NCBI RefSeq assembly: GCF_018130145.1
Contig: NZ_JAFCMB010000001.1
Span: forward strand, 868,001-932,000
Source of the DNA: Bradyrhizobium sp. AUGA SZCCT0176
GTDB taxonomy: Bacteria > Pseudomonadota > Alphaproteobacteria > Rhizobiales > Xanthobacteraceae
Length of the DNA: 64,000 bases
Direction: 5' to 3'
In this document: positions 46,089-53,885 of the stretch, one piece after another
Position numbering within the stretch: position 1 is the first letter of the stretch
Layout of the letters: each line of letters starts with the position of its first letter
Notes under the pieces: model-generated
Databases searched by the model: none
What the model saw: only the letters and a program-made list of their open reading frames with translations
What the model was told of the DNA's origin: nothing
Position numbers and translations under genes: made by a program

Positions 46089-47852
46089 ATGCGATTTTTA
46101 GCCAGTAGAGCGTTTTCCAGCGAAGTGGACGCCGGTTCGTGTCAAGAAAACGCATCAAAGCAAGAATCTAGATCCCCGTTCCGATTCAATCGGAGCGGAA
46201 AAGGCTCTAGGCTTGTGACGGCCAGCCTCGTCGTGGTTGCGGCGTTGGCCGCAGCTCCAGTGCGGGCGGCCGATGTATCAGCCAGTTCGGCCGTCGACGC
46301 CGTCACCGTCTATCCCGACGGCGCCAGCATCACCCGGGTCATCACCCTCGATCTTCCGGCCGGCGACCACTCGGCCGTGCTGAAGGATTTTCCGCTGACG
46401 CTGGATCCGTCCTCGCTGCGGGTCGAGGGCGAGGCGGGGGCAAAACTCACCATTGGCGCCATCGACGCCAAGCCGCCGCGCGCGGCGCCGCCGGTCAATC
46501 TGCCCGAACTCGACAAGCGTATCGAGGCGTTGAAGGACCAGCGCGCCGATCTGCAGGGCGCGATCAATTCAGCCGCGGCGCGGCGCAAGTTCGCCGAGCG
46601 CTTTGCCGAAGCCTCGCCGGCCGGGATCGGCGACAAGGGCGAGGCGCGCCCGATTGCCGAATGGCGCGCGGCCTTTGCTGCCGTGGCCGAGGAAGTCGCC
46701 ACCGCCGACAGCGCGATCCGCGATGCCGAACGCAAGCAGCGCGAGCTCGACCGCGAAATCGCGCGGCTGGAAGCCGACCGGGCGCAGAAGCCGCCGAGCA
46801 AGCTCGAGGTCCGGATCGAACTCGCCGCCGGGGCCGCAACCAAGGCCACGCTGCGGGTGACCTATGCGGTGCGCAACGCGCGCTGGACGCCGCTCTATGA
46901 TGCCCGTCTCGATACCGGCGCCAAGGACCGCAAGCCCGCGCTCGAACTGGTGCGCCGCGCCGAAATCACCCAGAACACCGGCGAGGACTGGTCGAATGTC
47001 GCGCTCGCCGTCTCCACCGTGCGGACCGCGCGCGGCGGCAAGGCGCCGGACCTGAATTCGCTGATCGTGCAATATCCGCCGCCGCCGCGGGCAGCCGCAT
47101 CCATCAGCGGTGGCATGGATGCCAGCAAGCCATTGGTGCGAGCCGCCCCGGCGCAACGGGCGCCAGAGTCAATGTCCGAACGCGCCGACGAGCAGCAGGC
47201 CGCAGCCGAAGTCAGCGGCTTCCAGGTGGTGTTCAGGATTCCCGGCCGTGTCAGCCTCGGCGCCAGCGAGGGAGCAAAAAGCCTGCGCGTCTCCTCTGCG
47301 ATCATCGCGCCCGATCTTGCGGTTCGCGCGGTGCCGGTGCTGGACCCGACCGCGTTCCTGGAAGCCAGTTTCAAGCAGACCGAGGACGCGCCCTTGCTGC
47401 CCGGCCGTGTCTCGATCTATCGCGACGGCGTGTTCGTCGGCCGCGGCCAGATGACCGCCGCCGGCAAGGACGAAACCGTGCGGCTCGGCTTCGGCGCCGA
47501 CGACAAGATCAAGATCGAGCGCACGACCGTCAAGCGCAACGAGGGTTCGGCCGGCCTGATCGTGACGACGTCGAAGACCGATGAGCGCTCGTTCAAGACC
47601 ACGGTCCGTAACGGCCACGACTTCCCGATCAGAATCGCGATCGAGGATCAACTGCCGGTCAGCGAAGCCGAGGACATCCAGGTCGAGATGCTGTCGTCCT
47701 CGACGCCGCCGACCACGACCAATCTGCGCGACAAGCGTGGTGTGCTGGAATGGGCGTTCGAGGCCAAGGCCGGCGAAGTCCGCGACATCGGCTTTGCCTG
47801 GCGCGTGCGCTGGCCCAAGGACAAGGGCATCGTGATGACCCCGGCCGGCTGA
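46089..47852 (+). CDS. DUF4139 (mucoidy inhibitor MuiA-like) protein with repeat-derived N-terminal insert
   Basis: A 587-residue exported protein. The C-terminal half is DUF4139 (VTYAVRNARWTPLYDARLDT, AEITQNTGEDWSNVALAVST, VTTSKTDERSFKTTVRNGHD). A DUF4140-like N-terminal domain (VTVYPDGASITRVITLDLPA) and a coiled coil (about 170-230) precede it. The start MRFLA has GGAGAGG before it, but the next 35 codons are exactly a family E repeat (46106-46210). After it comes LVTASLVVVAALAAAPVRAA, which is the signal-peptide core. The gene is read through the repeat in frame. The alternative is a GTG start after the repeat, which lacks a ribosome site and positive charge. Confidence 0.85.
   Translation: MRFLASRAFSSEVDAGSCQENASKQESRSPFRFNRSGKGSRLVTASLVVVAALAAAPVRAADVSASSAVDAVTVYPDGASITRVITLDLPAGDHSAVLKDFPLTLDPSSLRVEGEAGAKLTIGAIDAKPPRAAPPVNLPELDKRIEALKDQRADLQGAINSAAARRKFAERFAEASPAGIGDKGEARPIAEWRAAFAAVAEEVATADSAIRDAERKQRELDREIARLEADRAQKPPSKLEVRIELAAGAATKATLRVTYAVRNARWTPLYDARLDTGAKDRKPALELVRRAEITQNTGEDWSNVALAVSTVRTARGGKAPDLNSLIVQYPPPPRAAASISGGMDASKPLVRAAPAQRAPESMSERADEQQAAAEVSGFQVVFRIPGRVSLGASEGAKSLRVSSAIIAPDLAVRAVPVLDPTAFLEASFKQTEDAPLLPGRVSIYRDGVFVGRGQMTAAGKDETVRLGFGADDKIKIERTTVKRNEGSAGLIVTTSKTDERSFKTTVRNGHDFPIRIAIEDQLPVSEAEDIQVEMLSSSTPPTTTNLRDKRGVLEWAFEAKAGEVRDIGFAWRVRWPKDKGIVMTPAG
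46106..46210 (+). repeat. family E repeat inside the coding region
   Basis: It matches the 105-base unit at 15294-15398 from TAGAGCGTTTTCCAGCGAAG to AAAAGGCTCTAG, with roughly ten substitutions by eye. Its length is a multiple of three and it carries no stop in the frame of the DUF4139 gene. Confidence 0.85.
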
Positions 47853-47965
47853 GCGGCTTGAAATGAAGCGAGGTCGCGGGGTGCTGGTCTGCATCCCGCG
47901 GCCTTGCTGTCCCTGCTGACTTCCTCTCTGATACCGGCATCAAGCCGAAGGACCGCCCAACACAG

Positions 47966-48008
47966 TTCATTCAGGGTCGACGGGCTCAGCCCGTCACCCC
48001 TGAATGAA
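47966..48008. other. 43-bp near-perfect palindrome upstream of the crotonase gene
   Basis: Arms of 21 bases, TTCATTCAGGG then TCGACGGGCT and its inverse AGCCCGTCA then CCCCTGAATGAA, match at 19 of 21 positions with a one-base centre. It ends 30 bases before the ATG at 48039, so it lies in the leader or promoter. It could be a repeat element, a cruciform or a regulatory hairpin. Confidence 0.6.
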
Positions 48009-48038
48009 TTGGGGTCCGCGAACAGGGAGAAGCCGCCG

Positions 48039-48875
48039 ATGCCTTACCAACACATTCTCGTCGATGATCCCCGGCCGCGGGTCCGCCGCGTCACGCTCAA
48101 TCGCCCCGAAAAGCGCAACGCGCTGAACAACCGCCTGCGGGCGGAAGTGTTCGAGGTGCTGGAGCAGGCCGACGGCGATCCTGACATTTCGATCTCGATT
48201 GTTCGCGGCGCTGGTCCCTGTTTTTCCGCAGGGTATGATCTGTCGGCGGATAACCGCGTCGACCAGCCCTATCACTCGGCCGCCGGCCCCGGCCAATGGT
48301 CGCGGCACGTCGTCGAGGGCTGGTTCGGGATTTGGGATCTTGCAAAACCGGTGGTCGCGCAGGTGCACGGCTATTGTCTCGCCGGCGGCACGGAGCTGGC
48401 GACCGCCTGCGATATCGTCTACGTCGCCGACGATGCACAAATCGGCTATCCGCCGGTGCGGCTGATGAGCCCGCCCGACATGCAGTATCACCCGTGGCTG
48501 GTCGGCATGCGCCGCGCCATGGAGCTGATGTTGACCGGCGACGCGATGTCCGGCCGCGAGGCCGCCGAATGGGGGTTTGCGACGCGGTCGTTTCCGCTCG
48601 AAGAGCTCGATGCGCGCGCGCTGGATTTCGCCGAGCGCGCCGCCAAAGTGCCGATCGAATTGCAGCAGCTCAACAAGCGCTCGGTGCACCGCGCGATGGA
48701 GATCATGGGCGCCCGCGCCGCGATGCGCGCCGGCACCGAAATCCAGGCGCTGGCGTTCACGACGGAGGCTTCCCGGAACTACATGTCGACGTTCCGCCGC
48801 GACGGTGGAAGCGTGAAATCACAGCTCGACCAGCGCGACGCGACGTTTGGGGATTATCGGACAAGGAAGGAGTAG
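48039..48875 (+). CDS. enoyl-CoA hydratase/isomerase family protein
   Basis: A 278-residue crotonase-fold protein. The first oxyanion loop is CFSAGYDLSADN and the second is GYCLAGGTELATACD, with one catalytic glutamate. The position of the second glutamate, normally in a PE-x-x-LG motif, reads IGYPPVRLMSPPD, so classic hydration is unlikely and another crotonase reaction (isomerase, hydrolase or lyase) should be considered. AGGGAGA precedes the ATG. It is flanked by a palindrome and a family D repeat. Confidence 0.82.
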   Translation: MPYQHILVDDPRPRVRRVTLNRPEKRNALNNRLRAEVFEVLEQADGDPDISISIVRGAGPCFSAGYDLSADNRVDQPYHSAAGPGQWSRHVVEGWFGIWDLAKPVVAQVHGYCLAGGTELATACDIVYVADDAQIGYPPVRLMSPPDMQYHPWLVGMRRAMELMLTGDAMSGREAAEWGFATRSFPLEELDARALDFAERAAKVPIELQQLNKRSVHRAMEIMGARAAMRAGTEIQALAFTTEASRNYMSTFRRDGGSVKSQLDQRDATFGDYRTRKE

Positions 48876-48886
48876 GGCCGCTTCTT

Positions 48887-49056
48887 ACCTCGCCCCGCTT
48901 GCGGGGAGAGGTCGGATCACATCGCAGATGTGATCCGGGTGAGGGGGTACAGGTCCAACCTTTAACACTAACTGTGTCGAGAGAGCCCCTCACCCCGACC
49001 CTCTAAGAGCGAGCTTCGCTCGTCTCGACCCCGTGAAGGACGGGGAGAGGGAGGAG
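48887..49056. repeat. intergenic repeat, family D, second full copy
   Basis: CTTACCTCGCCCCGCTTGCG, with inner GGATCACATCGCAGATGTGATCC hairpin (arms GGATCACATC and GATGTGATCC), then GAGCGAGCTTCGCTCGTCTC and a closing CGGGGAGAGGGAGG. Confidence 0.7.
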
Positions 49057-49063
49057 TCACGGC

Positions 49064-50419
49064 TCACTTCGCCTTCAAAAATTCACCCACTTCCAGCAGC
49101 ACGAACTCGTTGTCGTCGGCCTTGTTGGGATCGCGGCTCGAGGAGAACGGCAGGTTGTTGTCGTTGCCGACGATGATGTGCGTGTCGTCGACGCGGTCGA
49201 CGTTCTCGATGGTGAAAAACGGGAACGTTAGCACGCCGTCATTGAGCGGCTTCCTTGCCTTCTTGTCGGGATCGCGGATTTTCATCAGGTCGATATAGGC
49301 GATCTTGCGCACCGGCTTGCCGGCGTTGGCGTCGTTAAGCTCGACCTTGTAGACGCGCTTGAATTTGGCCAGGTCCGGGAAGCAGTTTTCACCGCGGGTG
49401 CCTTGCGGGCAGGCCTTGTCCGCGGTGCCTTCGCCATTGTCGCGCTCGATGATCAGGCCGGAGGAGGCATCGATCATGTTGAAATCGCCGATCGCGTGGC
49501 CGTTGGCCTCGAACACATAGTGCCAGTAGCGCCCGGTGAATTTTTCCGCCGCGACGTCGAATTCGAGGATTCGCGCGGCTTCCTTGCCGTCGACCTTTTC
49601 AACATCCTTTTTCTCGGCATCCCATAGCGGGCCTTCCAGCAGGCCGTAGAGGAACTTGCCGTCCTTCGATCCGCCAAAGCCTTCATAGCCCTTGGAGCGG
49701 CGCAGGTTGACAGTGGTGTAGCTGGCTCCGGGCGCGCCCGGCGACTGCACCGACCAGTGATCGGGCGACCGCACCGGCTTGCCGTCGGCGGTGGTGTCGA
49801 ACACGGCGAGCACTTTCCCGGTCTTGTCGGCTTTCAGGATGTAGGGACCGAATTCATCGCCGATCCAGAAGGTGTCGCCGATGATCTGGAAACCTTCGGT
49901 GTCGAAGTCGGCGCCGGTGAGGTAGCGCTTGGCGGTGGCTTCGTGGACGATGCGGAACGGCACCTTCTTTTCGGGGTCATGCAGGAAGACGGTTTCCTGG
50001 CGGTCGATCTTGCCGGTCGTCCAGTCGATCTTGTGTCGATTGAGATACAGCATCGAGTCGGCGGAGTTATAGCGCGAGCCCATGCCGTTGTCGGTGAGCA
50101 CCCAGAACGAACCATCTGCCATCACCTTGATGCCGGAATGGCCCTGCAGCGGCTGGCCCTTGAAGGGCAGCGAGACGCCGGTCGGGCGCTCATAGGATTT
50201 TCCCATCACGCTGCCGACGGCATCCACGCGGCGACCGGTGGTGTATTTGCCTGATGTCTTGAGATCATCAGGCGCGTCGGCGGGGGCCTCGACAAAGGAT
50301 TGCGCGGGGAGGACGGCGTGGCCCTTCAGCGTGGCGGGAAACTCGCCTTCGCCTTGCGCAAACGCGGCACCTGTAGCCAGAAAGACAGAGGCGACGGAAC
50401 AGAGCAGTGACATGCGCAT
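49064..50419 (-). CDS. exported esterase-like protein of the phytase-like family
   Basis: A 451-residue secreted or periplasmic protein. The signal peptide is MRMSLLCSVASVFLATGAAF ending AQGEG. The mature part is a beta-propeller of the phytase-like/esterase-like domain: GHSGIKVMADGSFWVLTDNG, GADFDTEGFQIIGDTFWIGD, GPYILKADKTGKVL, and GRYWHYVFEANGHAIGDFNM. TIENVDRVDDTHIIVGNDNN closes it. AGGAG lies 7-8 bases before the ATG at 50419. It may release phosphate or cleave an ester outside the cell; the substrate is unknown. Confidence 0.8.
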   Translation of the reverse strand: MRMSLLCSVASVFLATGAAFAQGEGEFPATLKGHAVLPAQSFVEAPADAPDDLKTSGKYTTGRRVDAVGSVMGKSYERPTGVSLPFKGQPLQGHSGIKVMADGSFWVLTDNGMGSRYNSADSMLYLNRHKIDWTTGKIDRQETVFLHDPEKKVPFRIVHEATAKRYLTGADFDTEGFQIIGDTFWIGDEFGPYILKADKTGKVLAVFDTTADGKPVRSPDHWSVQSPGAPGASYTTVNLRRSKGYEGFGGSKDGKFLYGLLEGPLWDAEKKDVEKVDGKEAARILEFDVAAEKFTGRYWHYVFEANGHAIGDFNMIDASSGLIIERDNGEGTADKACPQGTRGENCFPDLAKFKRVYKVELNDANAGKPVRKIAYIDLMKIRDPDKKARKPLNDGVLTFPFFTIENVDRVDDTHIIVGNDNNLPFSSSRDPNKADDNEFVLLEVGEFLKAK

Positions 50420-50560
50420 GGTAAGATCTCCTGTGAGAAGCGATGCCGTGTTCTCGGAGGACCTTGCAACAGCCATCTGACAGTTTTGTGAAACGCCGGT
50501 GATGCCGTTGGATAATCGTGCGGCCTTACGCCGCCCGCGCGCACGAGGATCCTTGGGCGG

Positions 50561-51361
50561 CTACCGGGTCGCGACCGGTCGCATGGTTTGCGGCAGCAGG
50601 AACGGTACGCCATGGTCGGTATATTCGACCGTGACATCCACCTCGAAGATGCGGCGGATGGTTTCGGCCGTGATGGCGTCGGTGCGGCCGCCGTCGATCG
50701 CCAGCCTGCCGCGGTGCAAGAGCACGATCCGGTCGGCGAAACGCATCGCCAGGTTGAGGTCGTGCAGCACCGCGATCACGGCGGTGCCGCCCCGCGCGCG
50801 CAGCTTGGCGGTTTCCACCAGGTCGATCTGGTGGCGCATGTCGAGGCTCGAGGTCGGCTCATCCAGGAGCAGCAATCCCGGCCCGTGCTGCGCCTCGCCG
50901 CAGGCGAGTTGCACCAGCACGCGGGCAAAATGCGCGCGCTGTTGTTCGCCGCCGGACAAAGTCGGCAATTGCCGGTGGCTGAAGCGCTCCAGCCCGACCT
51001 CGTGCAGCGCCGTCCCGACCAGCCTTTGCGCGGCGGCGCGGCTGTTGTCGCCGGCCCCCATGGCGACGATCTCTTCGACCGTGAACGGGAAGGTGACGGT
51101 GACATGCTGCGACAGCATGGCGCGATGCTGAGCCAATTGGCGCGGTCTGTAGGCGTCAATGTCGCGCCCCTTGAGTTTGACATGGCCGCGGGTCGGGCGG
51201 AGGTCGCCGGACAGCATCCGCAACAGCGTTGATTTACCCGCGCCGTTGGGCCCGACGATCGCGACCATCTCGCCGGCAGCGACGCGAAGGTCGATGGCGT
51301 CGACCAGGGTCGCGTCGCCGATCCGCAGCGAGACCGAGCGCGCTTCGAGGATCGGGTTCAT
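50561..51361 (-). CDS. hmuV: heme ABC transporter ATP-binding protein
   Basis: A 266-residue ATPase of the heme importer. Walker A is GPNGAGKST (37-45), the signature LSGGEQQR is at about 135-142, Walker B is LLLLDEPTSSLD (163-174) and the H-loop is in VLHDLNLA. It couples ATP hydrolysis to heme entry through HmuU. The start codon overlaps the stop codon of hmuU (ATGA), so the three-gene set is translationally coupled. It is the last gene of the leftward hemP-hmuTUV operon. Confidence 0.92.
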   Translation of the reverse strand: MNPILEARSVSLRIGDATLVDAIDLRVAAGEMVAIVGPNGAGKSTLLRMLSGDLRPTRGHVKLKGRDIDAYRPRQLAQHRAMLSQHVTVTFPFTVEEIVAMGAGDNSRAAAQRLVGTALHEVGLERFSHRQLPTLSGGEQQRAHFARVLVQLACGEAQHGPGLLLLDEPTSSLDMRHQIDLVETAKLRARGGTAVIAVLHDLNLAMRFADRIVLLHRGRLAIDGGRTDAITAETIRRIFEVDVTVEYTDHGVPFLLPQTMRPVATR

Positions 51362-52461
51362 AGCCCGACCAGCCCGCGCTGGCGCAGCAGCATGGCGAGG
51401 AAGAACGGCGCGCCGACCGCCGCGGTCAGGATGCCGATCGGCATTTCCGCAGGCGCAACGATGGTGCGAGCCAGCGTATCGGCGCCGACCAGCAGGATCG
51501 CACCTGATAATACCGAGGCCGGCAGCAGCAGCCGGTGCGCCGGGCCGATCACCAGCCGCAACAGATGCGGCACCACGATGCCGACAAATCCGACGACGCC
51601 GCAGATCGACACCGCGACGCCGGTCATCGCCGACACCAGCACGATCGAAATCCGCTTCAGCCGCTCGACGTCGACGCCGCTGTGAAACGCTTCGGCCTCG
51701 CCGAGCACCAGCACGTCGAGCCCGCGGCCAATCCACAGGCAGGCGATCAGGGCGAACAGAAGTACCGGCGCCAGCGTGGCGACCTTGGGCCAGGTCGCGC
51801 CGCTCAGCGATCCCAGCAGCCAGAAGGTGATGTCGCGCAACTGGCGATCGTCGGCGATGAACACCAGAAGCCCGATGCCGGCATTGGCGATGGCGGCGAT
51901 CGCCAGCCCCGCCAGCAGGAAGATCGCAATCGAGGTCCGGCCCGAACGGCTGGCGATGCCGTAGAGCACGATGGTGGTCGCCAGCGAGCCGAAGAAGGCC
52001 GCGAGCGGCAGCAACTGGTTCTGCATGAAGCGCAGGCTTTCGCCGAGATGGCTGTCGGTGAACACGATCGCGCAGGCCGCCGCAAAGGCGCCGCCGCTGG
52101 AGACGCCGACGAGGGCAGGATCGGCCAGCGGATTTCGAAACAGCCCCTGCATGATGGCGCCGGACGCGGCGAGCAGGCCGCCAACCATCGCCGCCGCCGC
52201 GATCCGCGGAATCCGGATCGACCACAGCACGAGCTGATCGCGCGCCGCCAGCGGATGCGGCGACGCATCGCTCCACAGGCCGAGGGCCGCCGGAAGCCGT
52301 GACAGCGGAATTCCCGCAGCACCCATCGTGAGCGCGATCAGCGCGGCACCGGCCAGCGCCAGCAGCAACCCAACCAGCGTCAGCGTGGCGGCGGGCCGCA
52401 GCGTGGTGCCGCTGCGACGCTGTTTCGCGCCGTCCGCCTCGGCCGGTGCCGCCGCGGTCAT
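51358..52461 (-). CDS. hmuU: heme ABC transporter permease
   Basis: A 367-residue FecCD-type permease with about ten hydrophobic segments. AASGAIMQGLFRNPLADPAL and GVSSGGAFAA are the standard conserved early motifs; VGFVGIVVPHLLRLVIGPAH is the conserved coupling region. The ATG at 52461 overlaps the stop codon of hmuT; an in-frame TTG three codons earlier was not chosen. It forms the channel of the inner-membrane heme importer. Confidence 0.92.
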   Translation of the reverse strand: MTAAAPAEADGAKQRRSGTTLRPAATLTLVGLLLALAGAALIALTMGAAGIPLSRLPAALGLWSDASPHPLAARDQLVLWSIRIPRIAAAAMVGGLLAASGAIMQGLFRNPLADPALVGVSSGGAFAAACAIVFTDSHLGESLRFMQNQLLPLAAFFGSLATTIVLYGIASRSGRTSIAIFLLAGLAIAAIANAGIGLLVFIADDRQLRDITFWLLGSLSGATWPKVATLAPVLLFALIACLWIGRGLDVLVLGEAEAFHSGVDVERLKRISIVLVSAMTGVAVSICGVVGFVGIVVPHLLRLVIGPAHRLLLPASVLSGAILLVGADTLARTIVAPAEMPIGILTAAVGAPFFLAMLLRQRGLVGL

Positions 52462-53411
52462 TGCCGGCAATTTGCCGTCAGCGCGGCCGGCGTGAAGCTC
52501 GCAGCCTGCGGCGCCAGCGCCGGATAAAGCTTGACCGAGAGATCGCGCGCAGCGGCGGCGGTGCGCGGGCCGAAGCCGAGCAGATAGAGGCCTTCCATCG
52601 AGATGAAGGCCTTGTTCGTCACCACGGGCGTCATCGCGAAGGCCGGATGGACGTAGACCGCTTCGGCTTCCAGCGAATCCTTGCTGCGCTGGATCGAGAG
52701 CACGACGTCGGGCCTGGCCGCGACGATCGCCTCGTCATTGATGATCTTGTAGCCCTCATAGCTGTCGATCGCATTGACGCCGCCGGCCAGCGCGATGATT
52801 TCATTGGCCGCGGTCTTCTGGCCCGCCGCCATGGCGCGGCCGTTGAGCAGCGACATCACGAACATCACGCGCACGGGTTTTGTCACTTTGGCGCGCAGCG
52901 CACGCAGCTGCGCCAGGTCGCCGGATACCGCCGCGGTCAGGCATTCCGCCCGCGCGTCGGCGCCCATGGCGTGGCCGACCAGCTTGATCTTGTCGAGCAG
53001 GCCCTGTTCGGAAAAGGTTTCGGGCACCAGCACCAGCGGCACCTTCGCCGCCTCCAGCACGTCCATGGTTTCCTTCGGCCCAGATCCCTGCACGGCGAGC
53101 ACGAGCGAAGGGTTGAGCCCGAGCACGCCCTCGGCCGAGAGCTGGCGCATATAGCCGACATTGGGTTTGTCGCGCAGCGCCGACGTCGGATAGAGGCTGG
53201 TCGCATCGACACCGGCCAGCCGGTCCTCGAAGCCCAGCGCGTAGAGGATCTCGGTGATGGCGCCGCCGATCGAAACGATCCGCGCCGGATCCGAGATCGT
53301 GACGTCGAGGTTGCGCGCGTCATGCACCGTGATGCCCGCCGCAAGCGCGGCGCCGCCAATGGCGAAGGCGCAAGTGGTGGCGAGCAGAGCGAGTGTGCGA
53401 CAGATTGCCAT
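52458..53411 (-). CDS. hmuT: periplasmic heme-binding protein
   Basis: A 317-residue substrate-binding protein with a signal peptide (1-25, ending AALAAG). The class III binding-protein fold is shown by ARIVSIGGAITEILYALG at the start. The heme ligand is expected to be Tyr87 in NVGYMRQLSAEGVL, the position used in ShuT/PhuT. KVPLVLVPE and AGGVNAIDSYEGYKIINDEA are further family segments. It begins 6 bases after hemP in the same direction. It delivers heme from the receptor to HmuU. Confidence 0.92.
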   Translation of the reverse strand: MAICRTLALLATTCAFAIGGAALAAGITVHDARNLDVTISDPARIVSIGGAITEILYALGFEDRLAGVDATSLYPTSALRDKPNVGYMRQLSAEGVLGLNPSLVLAVQGSGPKETMDVLEAAKVPLVLVPETFSEQGLLDKIKLVGHAMGADARAECLTAAVSGDLAQLRALRAKVTKPVRVMFVMSLLNGRAMAAGQKTAANEIIALAGGVNAIDSYEGYKIINDEAIVAARPDVVLSIQRSKDSLEAEAVYVHPAFAMTPVVTNKAFISMEGLYLLGFGPRTAAAARDLSVKLYPALAPQAASFTPAALTANCRQ

Positions 53412-53417
53412 CAGGGA

Positions 53418-53624
53418 TCACTTGGTCAGGATCAGCTTGTTTTGCGACGTCAGCCGCAAGCGGTAATTCTCTTCGCCGTGTGCAATGATGATCTCGCGTT
53501 CGGTTGCAAACAGCTCGCGGCTGTCGAGCCGGTTGCCGCTCATGACCACCGATCGCCCCGCAACAGGGGGATCCCCTGCTTTCCCAGTGGCGTCTCCGAG
53601 TTTGTCTCCGGAAGGTGCGGCCAT
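53418..53624 (-). CDS. hemP: hemin uptake protein HemP
   Basis: A 68-residue protein. The C-terminal part, DSRELFATEREIIIAHGEEN and RLRLTSQNKLILTK, is the HemP signature. The N-terminal 27 residues are variable; Met28 is an alternative start. HemP proteins promote heme transport gene expression, and the gene is usually first in the locus, as here. It is divergent from hmuR. Confidence 0.88.
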   Translation of the reverse strand: MAAPSGDKLGDATGKAGDPPVAGRSVVMSGNRLDSRELFATEREIIIAHGEENYRLRLTSQNKLILTK

Positions 53625-53643
53625 CTAATTCTGTTGTGCCCCA

Positions 53644-53654
53644 AAGAAGTTCTT
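53644..53654. promoter_or_regulatory. candidate iron-responsive operator between hemP and hmuR
   Basis: AAGAAGTTCTT is a short perfect dyad in the 261-base region between the divergent hemP and hmuR genes. Heme loci of Bradyrhizobium are controlled there by iron regulators such as Irr, so this is the best-placed dyad, but the match to any consensus is loose. Confidence 0.3.
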
Positions 53655-53885
53655 ATGATCCAACCTTGTATAGTTGGGCCGAAGCGCAATCCAACCGTGG
53701 CAATTTACAATAGATATAAAGTGTGCCCTGCGGTCATTGACCGTCCCGACGCCACCGCTTAACCAATTATGACAGAATGCGGGCGGGGGAGCCCGCGTTC
53801 GAAAAGTGGTAGCCAGCAAGCAGCTCGCACGTCGCGTAGCGCCCGCCAGCCAGACCCGAGAAATAGATAACAGGTTGGGGTTGTT

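Noticed and set aside
53625..53819. A 64-codon minus-strand frame directly before hemP
   Set aside because: It lies in the divergent promoter region, has no ribosome site and no recognisable sequence; its end meets the hemP start by chance.
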